NCBI RefSeq assembly: GCF_000278725.1
Contig: NZ_ALCA01000123.1
Coordinates: forward strand, 1 to 5,360
DNA length: 5,360 nucleotides
DNA from: Actinomyces sp. ICM47
Lineage (GTDB): Bacteria > Actinomycetota > Actinomycetes > Actinomycetales > Actinomycetaceae
Direction of reading: 5' to 3'
Below the pieces are notes generated by a model. It ran no database searches and had not been told where the DNA came from. It saw only the letters and a list, made by a program, of their open reading frames with translations. Shown here piece by piece: positions 1-5,360 of the stretch (positions are counted from its first letter, which is position 1; the number at the start of each line of letters is the position of its first letter). Made by a program: the position numbers and the translations under genes.

Positions 1-2
1 TG

Positions 3-1895
3 GCTCGTGAGGCGGTGCGTTTGCGCCGGGTGTTGGCTGAGGCCTCCCCGCAGGCTTACACGCCTGATCTGGCCGGATCGTTGAATAATCTGGCGATTCG
101 TTTGTCGGAGGTGGGTGAGCGTGGTGAGGCCTTGGTGGTGGCTCGTGAGGCGGTGGACGCGTATCAGGTGTTGGCTGAGGCTTCCCCGCAGGCTTACACG
201 CCTGACCTGGCTGCGTCGTTGAGCAATCTGGCAAATTGTTTGTCGTCGATGGGAGATCGGGACCGGGCGTTGGTGGTGGCTCGTGAGGCGGTGCGTTTGC
301 GCCGGGTGTTGGTTGAGGCCTCCCCGCAGGCCTACAGGCCTGACCTGGCCCGGTCGTTGAATAATCTGGCGAATCATCTGTCGGAGGTGGGTGAGCGTGG
401 TGAGGCCTTGGTGGTGGCTCGTGAGGCGGTGGAGTTGCGCCGGGTGTTGGCTGAGGCCTCCCCGCAGGCCTACACCCCGAACCTGGCGATGTCGTTGAAT
501 AATCTGGCGAATCATCTGTCGGAGGTGGGTGAGCGTGGTGAGGCCTTGGTGGTGGCTCGTGAGGCGGTGGAGCTGTATCGCGGGCTGGCTGAGGCCTCCC
601 CGCAGGCCTACACCCCGAACCTGGCTGCGACGTTGAATAATCTGGCGAATCGTTTGTCGGCGGTGGGTGAGCGGAATGAGGCGTTGGAGGCTGCCCGCGA
701 GGCGGTGGAGCTGTATCGGGCGCTGGCCGAGGATTCCCCGCAGGCCTACACCCCCGACCTGGCAATATCGTTGAATAACCTAGCGAATTATTTGTCTGAG
801 GTGGGGAAGCTGAACGAGGCGTTGGAGACCTTCGTCGAAGGCTTTGATGGCTTCTCCCCAGCTGTGCGTGCCCGCTTGCTGGTGGCCAGGGCCACCTGGC
901 GTGACGACGGCGGAGAAGCGGGGGATGTCGTCGCGGCGGCCCGGGAAGCAGACTCCACTGATGATCCGGTGCTCCTGGGCCCGGTGCGCCGCATGATCGC
1001 CCGAGTGATCACCGATGTGGGAATATCGGACACGGGTCTTCCCCGTTGGGCCACCGTCGACGCTGAGTCGGCGACTTCCAGGATTGAGGGATGGCTCGAG
1101 TGTAGCGATCTAGCGCAGCGGGTGGCTTTCCTCGAAGCGCAGTGGAGCTCGCCGTCGGCCTCCGAGAAAGAAACGTTGGCCGCCCTCGCCGAGCTGTACG
1201 TGGAGCTTCCCCCTGTCGCCGCGCTCGCTGCCTTCGTGGAGCGCATCGCTGACAGCGGCATCCAGGCCGTCACAACCGATCTGCGGATCCATTACCGAGC
1301 TCGGCTGCTTGCGCGCGACTGGCGTGAGGCGCATGTGAGCGGTCGGGGAGTGAGCTTCCTGCGCGAGCACATGAGGGGCAACCCCGATGCGTCGCGCGAC
1401 GAAGATCAGATCAACAAGGGTGACAAGCAGGAGTCGGGAGAATGGGAGAAAGACCTAGGCGACCCCGACATGAGAACCCGGGTCCTCCAGGTGTTGGCGG
1501 CAATGCTCCCGGAGGCTGAGGCAGCCAGTATGGCGAGTGTTCTGGCGCTTGCGGAACTCACGGATCCGAGAACCGCCTACGATGCGCAACGCAGCGACGA
1601 GGGCGCCGAAGACATGCTCAGAGAGTTCCTCGAAGCGCGCAATTGGCTGGCGATGACCCTAGTCCTCGGAGTGCGCCCGTCCGTGGCGGAATCCACCTAC
1701 GGCAGTATTGCCCTCCTGCTCTTCGCCGCCGTCACCGACGAACCCGTAGAGAGGCTGCGCGAACTCTACGACTATGCGAACGAGGAGATGGACGCGATCC
1801 ACCGCAGGCAGCTCCAGGCCCTGCTCGACAAGGCCCTCGGAACCGCCCAAAGCCCGAAATTGTTTTCTGATCTTCTCCTTTGGGTCAAGGAGTAG
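3..1895 (+). CDS. TPR-repeat protein, 5'-truncated by the window, with an uncharacterised helical C-terminal region
   Basis: The frame is open to the left edge, so the true start lies upstream. The GTG at base 15 sits inside a repeat and is not a credible start. Of the 630 residues visible, about 11-278 are six tandem 46-residue TPR-like units (consensus LAEASPQAYTPDLAxSLNNL, then LSEVGERxEALxxAREAVELYR). Such repeats form a helical solenoid that binds protein or peptide ligands. From about residue 279 the repeats stop. The remaining 350 residues look largely helical (for example the segment with GSIALLLFAAVT), with a charged linker encoded near 1390-1470, and no catalytic motif, signal peptide or clear membrane helix. 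I do not recognise this C-terminal region. The repeats closely match those of the last gene in the window, so this may be the sensor half of a tandem paralogous system whose NTPase gene lies to the left. The TPR call is firm; the role is inferred. Confidence 0.85.
   Translation, partial: AREAVRLRRVLAEASPQAYTPDLAGSLNNLAIRLSEVGERGEALVVAREAVDAYQVLAEASPQAYTPDLAASLSNLANCLSSMGDRDRALVVAREAVRLRRVLVEASPQAYRPDLARSLNNLANHLSEVGERGEALVVAREAVELRRVLAEASPQAYTPNLAMSLNNLANHLSEVGERGEALVVAREAVELYRGLAEASPQAYTPNLAATLNNLANRLSAVGERNEALEAAREAVELYRALAEDSPQAYTPDLAISLNNLANYLSEVGKLNEALETFVEGFDGFSPAVRARLLVARATWRDDGGEAGDVVAAAREADSTDDPVLLGPVRRMIARVITDVGISDTGLPRWATVDAESATSRIEGWLECSDLAQRVAFLEAQWSSPSASEKETLAALAELYVELPPVAALAAFVERIADSGIQAVTTDLRIHYRARLLARDWREAHVSGRGVSFLREHMRGNPDASRDEDQINKGDKQESGEWEKDLGDPDMRTRVLQVLAAMLPEAEAASMASVLALAELTDPRTAYDAQRSDEGAEDMLREFLEARNWLAMTLVLGVRPSVAESTYGSIALLLFAAVTDEPVERLRELYDYANEEMDAIHRRQLQALLDKALGTAQSPKLFSDLLLWVKE
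33..836 (+). repeat. Array of six 138-bp (46-residue) TPR-coding repeats
   Basis: Units begin at 33, 171, 309, 447, 585 and 723, an exact 138-bp period, each opening with the codons for L(A/V)E(A/D)SPQAY. The tail of a further unit is present at 3-32. Units at 309 and 447 share about 80 identical consecutive bases (353-434 against 491-572), and 53 bases of that stretch also recur in the unit at 33. The last unit decays after about base 830, where the AREAVELYR end is replaced by a different sequence. Identity at synonymous positions points to recent unit duplication or homogenisation. Confidence 0.93.
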
Positions 1896-1982
1896 GTGTG
1901 TAGGGGCCAGAGAGACACGATATTTTGTAGCGAACGGTTCAACAATCATATGTATGTCGACGATTCTAAGGGGGACATCCTA
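1896..1982 (+). other. Intergenic gap with no clear terminator; weak promoter possibility
   Basis: This short AT-richer gap follows the stop of the first TPR gene. I see no GC-rich hairpin followed by a T run, so read-through into the next genes is possible. A hexamer TTGTAG (1925-1930) lies 18 nt before TATGTA (1949-1954). This is a poor sigma-70-like match with only half of the -10 bases conserved, so I do not call a promoter. The only well-formed signal is the Shine-Dalgarno at its 3' end. Confidence 0.4.
1968..1974 (+). promoter_or_regulatory. Strong Shine-Dalgarno before the leader ORF
   Basis: AAGGGGG ends 8 nt before the ATG at 1983, which is near-ideal spacing. It is far from both candidate starts of the NTPase gene (1999 and 2047), so it most likely loads ribosomes at the leader ORF instead. 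It is the strongest ribosome-binding sequence in the gap. Confidence 0.6.
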
Positions 1983-2054
1983 ATGAGAATCAATTTGTAT
2001 GATGTCTTGTGTTTCTGCCGAAACGTGTACACCTTGGTATTGCGTCATGAGTGA
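1983..2054 (+). CDS. Putative 23-residue leader peptide coupled to the NTPase gene
   Basis: The ORF reads MRINLYDVLCFCRNVYTLVL followed by RHE and a TGA. It has the best ribosome-binding site in the region (AAGGGGG, 8-nt spacing). Its stop overlaps the ATG at 2047 in an ATGAGTGA arrangement, an 8-nt overlap typical of translational coupling. The peptide resembles nothing I know and has no amino-acid run of the attenuator type. The same frame is open back to 1896 with an in-frame ATG at 1950, but only 1983 has the good spacing. The ORF may serve only to deliver ribosomes to the NTPase start. Alternatively it is chance, and the next gene starts at 1999 with a weak GAGA site. Confidence 0.4.
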   Translation: MRINLYDVLCFCRNVYTLVLRHE

Positions 2055-3867
2055 TCCATTTTTCTGGGATTCGGTGAAGTATCCGACGGGGTTGGTGGAT
2101 ATGGTTCACGTCGGGTGGGTGCAGCGCTTGCTTCGTTCTGCGGATTGGATGGGTTTTCCTGGTCCTGAGCCTGACCTGGTCATCGATGGGCAGACGCGTG
2201 TAGAGGCTCACGCGAGGAGGGTTTTTGACAAGTTTGTTGAGCTGGGGATCGAATACGTTGCGGAGCCGACAGATAGCGAGCCTGGGGCGCAGCGTATTCG
2301 GCCTGTCAACGAGGTGCTTAAATTTGGCAAGGCGACATGCGTGGATCTGTGTGTGGCCTTTTGTTGTGCTGCGCTCGATGCTGGGATCTACCCGCTGATC
2401 TTGACGGTGACGGCTGACGGTGGGCAGCGGCGGCACGCGATTGTCGTGGTGCCGATGGAACGTCAGTGGGCCATGGGGTGCGACGTCCTCATCGAGGAAG
2501 GGTTCAGCCGCGAGTCGATGATGCCTGGTGGGGAAGACCTGAAAGATCTCCTGGTCGAGTTCGTCGGGGATCCCGGGGGTTCGTGGTTGGCGATCGATGT
2601 CGCGCAGGTGACGGGATCGGGGGCTGGGTGGGGCGTTGCGCTCTCCCGCGGTGCCGCCTATATCCGGGACTGGGAGTGGGATGTATTAGTGGACATTGGG
2701 GGTCTGCGCAGTCGCTTCCCTGATCGGGCGCTTCCTCCCGGGGGGCACATCGAGAAGGTGTTGACGCCAGCGCACACTCCGTTACCTATAGAGTTCACGC
2801 CTTTGCAGCTGATTCGGGCGCGACATGCAATCGTTCCGTTTCAGGAAGGTCCTGAGATTCAGCAACTTCGAACCTGGGCCACGAGAATGCCGGAGGAAGC
2901 TGCGAGGCATGAAGGTGATGGTGATATCGCTGTTGCTGTGGTGACGGGGGCAGGGGGAACCGGAAAGACGCGTATGGCAGTGCAGTTGTGCGATGAATTT
3001 TCGCAAAAGGGTTGGTATACCGGATTTTTGCCGTCGACGACGGAAATAACGGACGCGGAACTATCGGCCCTCGTAGAGGTGGTAACAGAGCTGTTGGTTG
3101 TCGTGGACTACGCCGAGGAAGCTCGGCGAGGTCTCGTCGCACGGGTGTTTCGCGCATTGCAGGATAGAAAGACGGCAACGCGGATTGTCTTAACCGCGCG
3201 TGGTACAGATCAATGGTGGGATAGTTTTCGAAGCCGTATGGAGCAAGACGGTATTGATTTGAGCAGAACTCTTAAAATTTCCAACCTTGGACGGTTGCAG
3301 CAAGGGGTAGAGACAAGGCTGCTCGCTGATCTCTATGAAAGAGCGGTTGAAGTGTTCTCTCAATGTATGAATTTGAATCGTCCCTCAAATAGTGTTGTTC
3401 CAGATGATCTTGGTGAGACGGCACTCGATGTTGTACTGCAGGCCTGGAGTAAAGTGTGCAGTGAAAGAGTAGATAGTACAGCAATGCTATCGGATCGGAG
3501 TGAGCTTTATGAGCGTGTGTTAGAGATAGAGTTCGCTCAGTGGCGCAAAGCTCCAATACTGGCGGAGGTGAGCAACAGGCATCTTCACCGAGCTGCTGCA
3601 ACTTTGAGTTTAGTTTCACCTGCGTCAGACGAAGAGCAGGTGGACGCTGCCCTTAGTGTGCTCCCGGAGTGGAACAGTGAGCACCTACGCCGTGGGCGCT
3701 TTGCAGAGCTTCTCGTGCAGGCATTGCTACGTACAGATAGTGAGAAACCTATTTGTCTCCAGCCAGATCCTGTGGCAGACCATCTTATCCTTACGGTTTT
3801 TGGAAATAATCCTGAACTCTTAGACGCTATCCTTTTAAGGAATGAAGGAGTGGGCTGTGGCTGTTAA
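2047..3867 (+). CDS. Transglutaminase-like cysteine peptidase domain fused to STAND-like P-loop NTPase
   Basis: With the start at ATG 2047 the protein has 606 residues. Residues about 75-190 look like a papain/transglutaminase fold of the type with a TCxDL helix: C98 in KATCVDLCVAF, H130 in RRHAIVVV and D184 in WLAIDVAQV form a plausible catalytic triad. A P-loop NTPase follows: Walker A GAGGTGKT (301-308, K307), Walker B LLVVVDYAEE (349-358, D354) and a sensor-like RIVLTARGTDQWW (379-391, R385). The region near 485-600, including QPDPVADHLI, resembles the winged-helix/linker part of actinobacterial STAND-type ATPases. No signal peptide or membrane helix is seen, so it is probably cytosolic. 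I infer an NTP-controlled switch with a protease-like effector, working with the overlapping downstream TPR gene. ATG 1999 would add a Cys-rich 16-residue extension. I prefer 2047 because it couples to the leader ORF and 1999 has only a weak ribosome site. The 3' part is AT-richer than the 5' part. Confidence 0.85.
   Translation: MSDPFFWDSVKYPTGLVDMVHVGWVQRLLRSADWMGFPGPEPDLVIDGQTRVEAHARRVFDKFVELGIEYVAEPTDSEPGAQRIRPVNEVLKFGKATCVDLCVAFCCAALDAGIYPLILTVTADGGQRRHAIVVVPMERQWAMGCDVLIEEGFSRESMMPGGEDLKDLLVEFVGDPGGSWLAIDVAQVTGSGAGWGVALSRGAAYIRDWEWDVLVDIGGLRSRFPDRALPPGGHIEKVLTPAHTPLPIEFTPLQLIRARHAIVPFQEGPEIQQLRTWATRMPEEAARHEGDGDIAVAVVTGAGGTGKTRMAVQLCDEFSQKGWYTGFLPSTTEITDAELSALVEVVTELLVVVDYAEEARRGLVARVFRALQDRKTATRIVLTARGTDQWWDSFRSRMEQDGIDLSRTLKISNLGRLQQGVETRLLADLYERAVEVFSQCMNLNRPSNSVVPDDLGETALDVVLQAWSKVCSERVDSTAMLSDRSELYERVLEIEFAQWRKAPILAEVSNRHLHRAAATLSLVSPASDEEQVDAALSVLPEWNSEHLRRGRFAELLVQALLRTDSEKPICLQPDPVADHLILTVFGNNPELLDAILLRNEGVGCGC
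3845..3850 (+). promoter_or_regulatory. Shine-Dalgarno inside the NTPase gene, deciding the start of the last gene
   Basis: AAGGAG lies 6 nt before the GTG at 3857 and within the final codons of the NTPase gene. It favours GTG 3857 over the in-frame ATG at 3842, whose own upstream AAGG (3837-3840) sits only about one base away and is too close to work well. Confidence 0.65.
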
Positions 3868-5360
3868 ATATCCTCGTGCAAGTCAAATTGATACTGAGCG
3901 TAGTCGCGTGCGGGAGCAACAGCTGCGGAACGTGTTTAGTGCTCTCACTCGTGCGGCCTCTCTAAATCGGGAAGCGGCAGAAGAGATTGCTTGTCGGACT
4001 CTGAGGCGCCACCCGCATTTGTGGCGTAATGCGCTGGGTGTTGCAATTGCGCAGGGAGGACCGTTTGTACGCGCCTTGGAGGACTTGATTAACTCTGGTG
4101 TTGATCTTCCTTTTGAGGATATTCTGGAAGAAATTTCACCTGGGGATGATGCTTTGCGGAGGGTGGCGCTCGCAGCGACTAATTGTCTGGTTACTTCTGC
4201 TCAACCAGGTACTGAAGAACAGTTGTACTGGCAAATTCTGTTAACGAAACGTCTGTTAGAGATGGGTGAGTGGGCCAAAGCGTTAACGTCTGCAGAGAAG
4301 GCTTTGGAAGTATGTCGCGTTCTGTCTGAGGGGTCACCTTCGGCGTATGCTGTGCAATTTGCTGAGGCATTAACTTTACTCGGGCGTGCGCGATATAAAT
4401 TAGGTGCGACTGTTGAGGCGGAATATGCGGTCCGAGAGGCGGTGAAACTCTATCGAGAGTTGGCTAAATCAGAGTCTTCAGTCACTAATGTAAAATTGGT
4501 TGATGCTCTCAACGAGCTGGCTTCTATTCTGCGCGCGAATGGTAAACAAGGTGAGGCGCTGGATGTAATGCGTGAAGCGCTGCGTTTCCGCTGGTCGATG
4601 AACGGGAATCCGTCAGTGTCGCAAATGGATGACGAGATTGGAGATTCTGTTGATCGTGCCCCACTCGAAGGGAACACGGAACAGATGGCCGAGGTACTTA
4701 AGCATGCGCGCGACGGTGTGCAGTCGTATCGGGTGTTGGCTGAGGCTTCCCCGCAGGCCTACACCCCCGACCTGGCTGCGTCGTTGAATAACCTAGCGGC
4801 CTTTTTGTCGGAGGTGGGGGAGCGGAATGAGGCGTTGGAGGCTGCCCGCAAGGCGGTGGAGCTGTATCGCGGGCTGGCTGAGGCTTCCCCGCAGGCCTAC
4901 ACCCCGAACCTGGCTGCGTCGTTGAATAACCTAGCGGCCTTTTTGTCTGAGGTGGGGGAGCAGGATGAGGCGTTGGTGGCGGCCTGCGAGGCGGTGGGGC
5001 TGTATCGTGGGCTGGCTGAGGCTTCCCCGCAGGCCTACACCCCCGACCTGGCTGCGTCGTTGAATAACCTAGCGAAGCGTTTCTCGGCAGTGGGGGAGCG
5101 GAACGAGGCGTTGGAGGCGGCCTGCGAGGCGGTGCGTTTGCGCCGACCGCTGGCTGAGGCTTCCCCGCAGGCCTACACCCCCGACCTGGCTGCGTCGTTG
5201 ACTAACCTGGCGAACATTTTGTCGGCGGTGGGAAAGCAGGATGAGGCGTTGGTGGCGGCTCGTGAGGCGGTGGAGCTGTATCGTGGGCTGGCTGAGGCTT
5301 CCCCGCAGGCCTACACCCCGAACCTGGCTGCGTCGTTGAATAACCTAGCGAAGCGTTTCT
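3857..5360 (+). CDS. TPR-repeat protein, 3'-truncated by the window; putative sensor partner of the NTPase
   Basis: The frame runs from GTG 3857 to the window edge without a stop (501 full codons). The start overlaps the NTPase stop by 11 nt and has AAGGAG 6 nt upstream; ATG 3842 is the alternative. Residues about 20-110 are helical (NVFSALTRAASLN, HPHLWRNALGVAIAQGGPF) and resemble the linker that, in actinobacterial relatives as I recall them, joins a STAND NTPase to its TPRs on one chain. Degenerate TPR-like units follow (about 111-293). From residue 294 come four full near-perfect 46-residue units and part of a fifth. The likely role is a ligand-sensing solenoid working with the NTPase. 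The first part is AT-rich, with several TTA leucine codons at 4240-4410, unlike the GC-rich repeats. The C-terminus is unseen; the first gene in the window suggests that a non-repetitive region might follow. Confidence 0.85.
   Translation, partial: MAVKYPRASQIDTERSRVREQQLRNVFSALTRAASLNREAAEEIACRTLRRHPHLWRNALGVAIAQGGPFVRALEDLINSGVDLPFEDILEEISPGDDALRRVALAATNCLVTSAQPGTEEQLYWQILLTKRLLEMGEWAKALTSAEKALEVCRVLSEGSPSAYAVQFAEALTLLGRARYKLGATVEAEYAVREAVKLYRELAKSESSVTNVKLVDALNELASILRANGKQGEALDVMREALRFRWSMNGNPSVSQMDDEIGDSVDRAPLEGNTEQMAEVLKHARDGVQSYRVLAEASPQAYTPDLAASLNNLAAFLSEVGERNEALEAARKAVELYRGLAEASPQAYTPNLAASLNNLAAFLSEVGEQDEALVAACEAVGLYRGLAEASPQAYTPDLAASLNNLAKRFSAVGERNEALEAACEAVRLRRPLAEASPQAYTPDLAASLTNLANILSAVGKQDEALVAAREAVELYRGLAEASPQAYTPNLAASLNNLAKRF
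4187..4735 (+). repeat. Degenerate TPR-coding units preceding the homogeneous array
   Basis: Stepping back by 138 bp from 4736 gives unit starts at 4598, 4460 and 4322, in the same frame as the array. The 4322 unit reads LSEGSPSAYAVQFAEALTLL and ends REAVKLYRE. The 4460 unit keeps DALNELASIL and GEALDVMREAL. The 4598 unit keeps little beyond its length and the SYRV end. A 45-residue segment before 4322 with GEWAKALTSAEKALEVCRV looks like another. They keep the 46-residue spacing but have lost nucleotide similarity, so they are older than the units downstream. Confidence 0.7.
4736..5360 (+). repeat. Array of near-identical 138-bp TPR-coding repeats, running off the window
   Basis: Units begin at 4736, 4874, 5012, 5150 and 5288, exactly 138 bp apart; four are complete and the fifth is cut by the window edge. 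The opening CTGGCTGAGGCTTCCCCGCA is shared by every unit apart from its first base (TTG in the 4736 unit). TTGAATAACCTAGCG recurs in all but the 5150 unit. Differences fall mainly at unit residues 22-24 (AF, AF, KR, NI, KR), 26, 29-31, 35-36 and 42-45. Two units have AACEAV where the others have AAREAV or AARKAV. The array is in frame throughout. Confidence 0.93.

Noticed and set aside
33..836. Regular direct repeats as a possible CRISPR or non-coding satellite array
   Set aside because: The period is 138 bp, units are contiguous without spacers, and all stay in frame and encode TPR helices.
1720..1760. Possible membrane helix in the first gene's C-terminus (GSIALLLFAAVT)
   Set aside because: The hydrophobic run is too short and is followed at once by charged residues (DEPVERLRE), which fits a buried soluble helix.
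1925..1954. Sigma-70-like promoter TTGTAG / TATGTA in the intergenic gap
   Set aside because: The -10 matches only three of six bases and the spacing is 18, so it is not distinguishable from chance.
1896..1982. In-frame read-through of the TAG at 1893 into the leader ORF
   Set aside because: The frame is open from 1896 to 2054, but a gap this short can stay open by chance and no recoding signal is evident.
1990..2436. Long open antisense frame across the start of the NTPase gene
   Set aside because: It lies opposite a gene with clear motifs, its protein is low in recognisable features, and it has no ribosome site that I can see. Other antisense frames at 788-1273, 1110-1370, 2795-3178 and 3272-3619 were rejected for the same reason.
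4736..5360. Diversity-generating retroelement variable region
   Set aside because: Substitutions are not confined to adenine positions, and no reverse transcriptase or template repeat is visible in the window.

Overview
The window looks like an accessory region of a moderately high-GC Gram-positive bacterium (Actinomycetota). Evidence: GC-rich coding DNA, GTG starts, and 46-residue tetratricopeptide repeats (consensus LAEASPQAYTPDLAASLNNL...EALxxAREAVELYR) of a kind I know from actinobacterial NTPase/TPR proteins. The genus cannot be fixed from the sequence. A genus such as Actinomyces would fit, but that is a guess.

Layout, all on the + strand. (1) Bases 3-1895: the 3' part of a TPR gene whose 5' end lies outside the window. 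It has six consecutive 138-bp repeats (33 to about 836), then about 350 residues of non-repetitive, mostly helical C-terminus. (2) Bases 1896-2046: a short gap with no visible terminator. It carries a strong Shine-Dalgarno and a 23-codon leader ORF (1983-2054) that overlaps the start of the next gene by 8 nt. (3) Bases 2047-3867: a protein with an N-terminal transglutaminase/papain-fold Cys-His-Asp domain fused to a STAND-like P-loop NTPase. (4) Base 3857 to the window end: a second TPR gene, overlapping the NTPase gene by 11 nt. It begins with a helical region and degenerate repeats, then switches at 4736 into nearly identical 138-bp repeats that run off the window.

My reading is that genes 3 and 4 form a translationally coupled, NLR-like sensor system. 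The TPR protein would sense a ligand, the NTPase would act as the switch, and the cysteine-protease-like domain would be the effector. From memory, many actinobacterial relatives carry the NTPase, helical linker and TPRs on one chain, so this looks like a split version. The upstream TPR gene may be the 3' end of a tandem paralogue. An anti-phage or conflict role is inferred from architecture only. The two arrays share sequence blocks that suggest recombination between them. Base composition is mosaic: sampled 60-base lines give about 70% GC in the first gene's C-terminus, about 40% in the 3' part of the NTPase gene and the 5' part of the last gene, and about 65% in the last repeat array.
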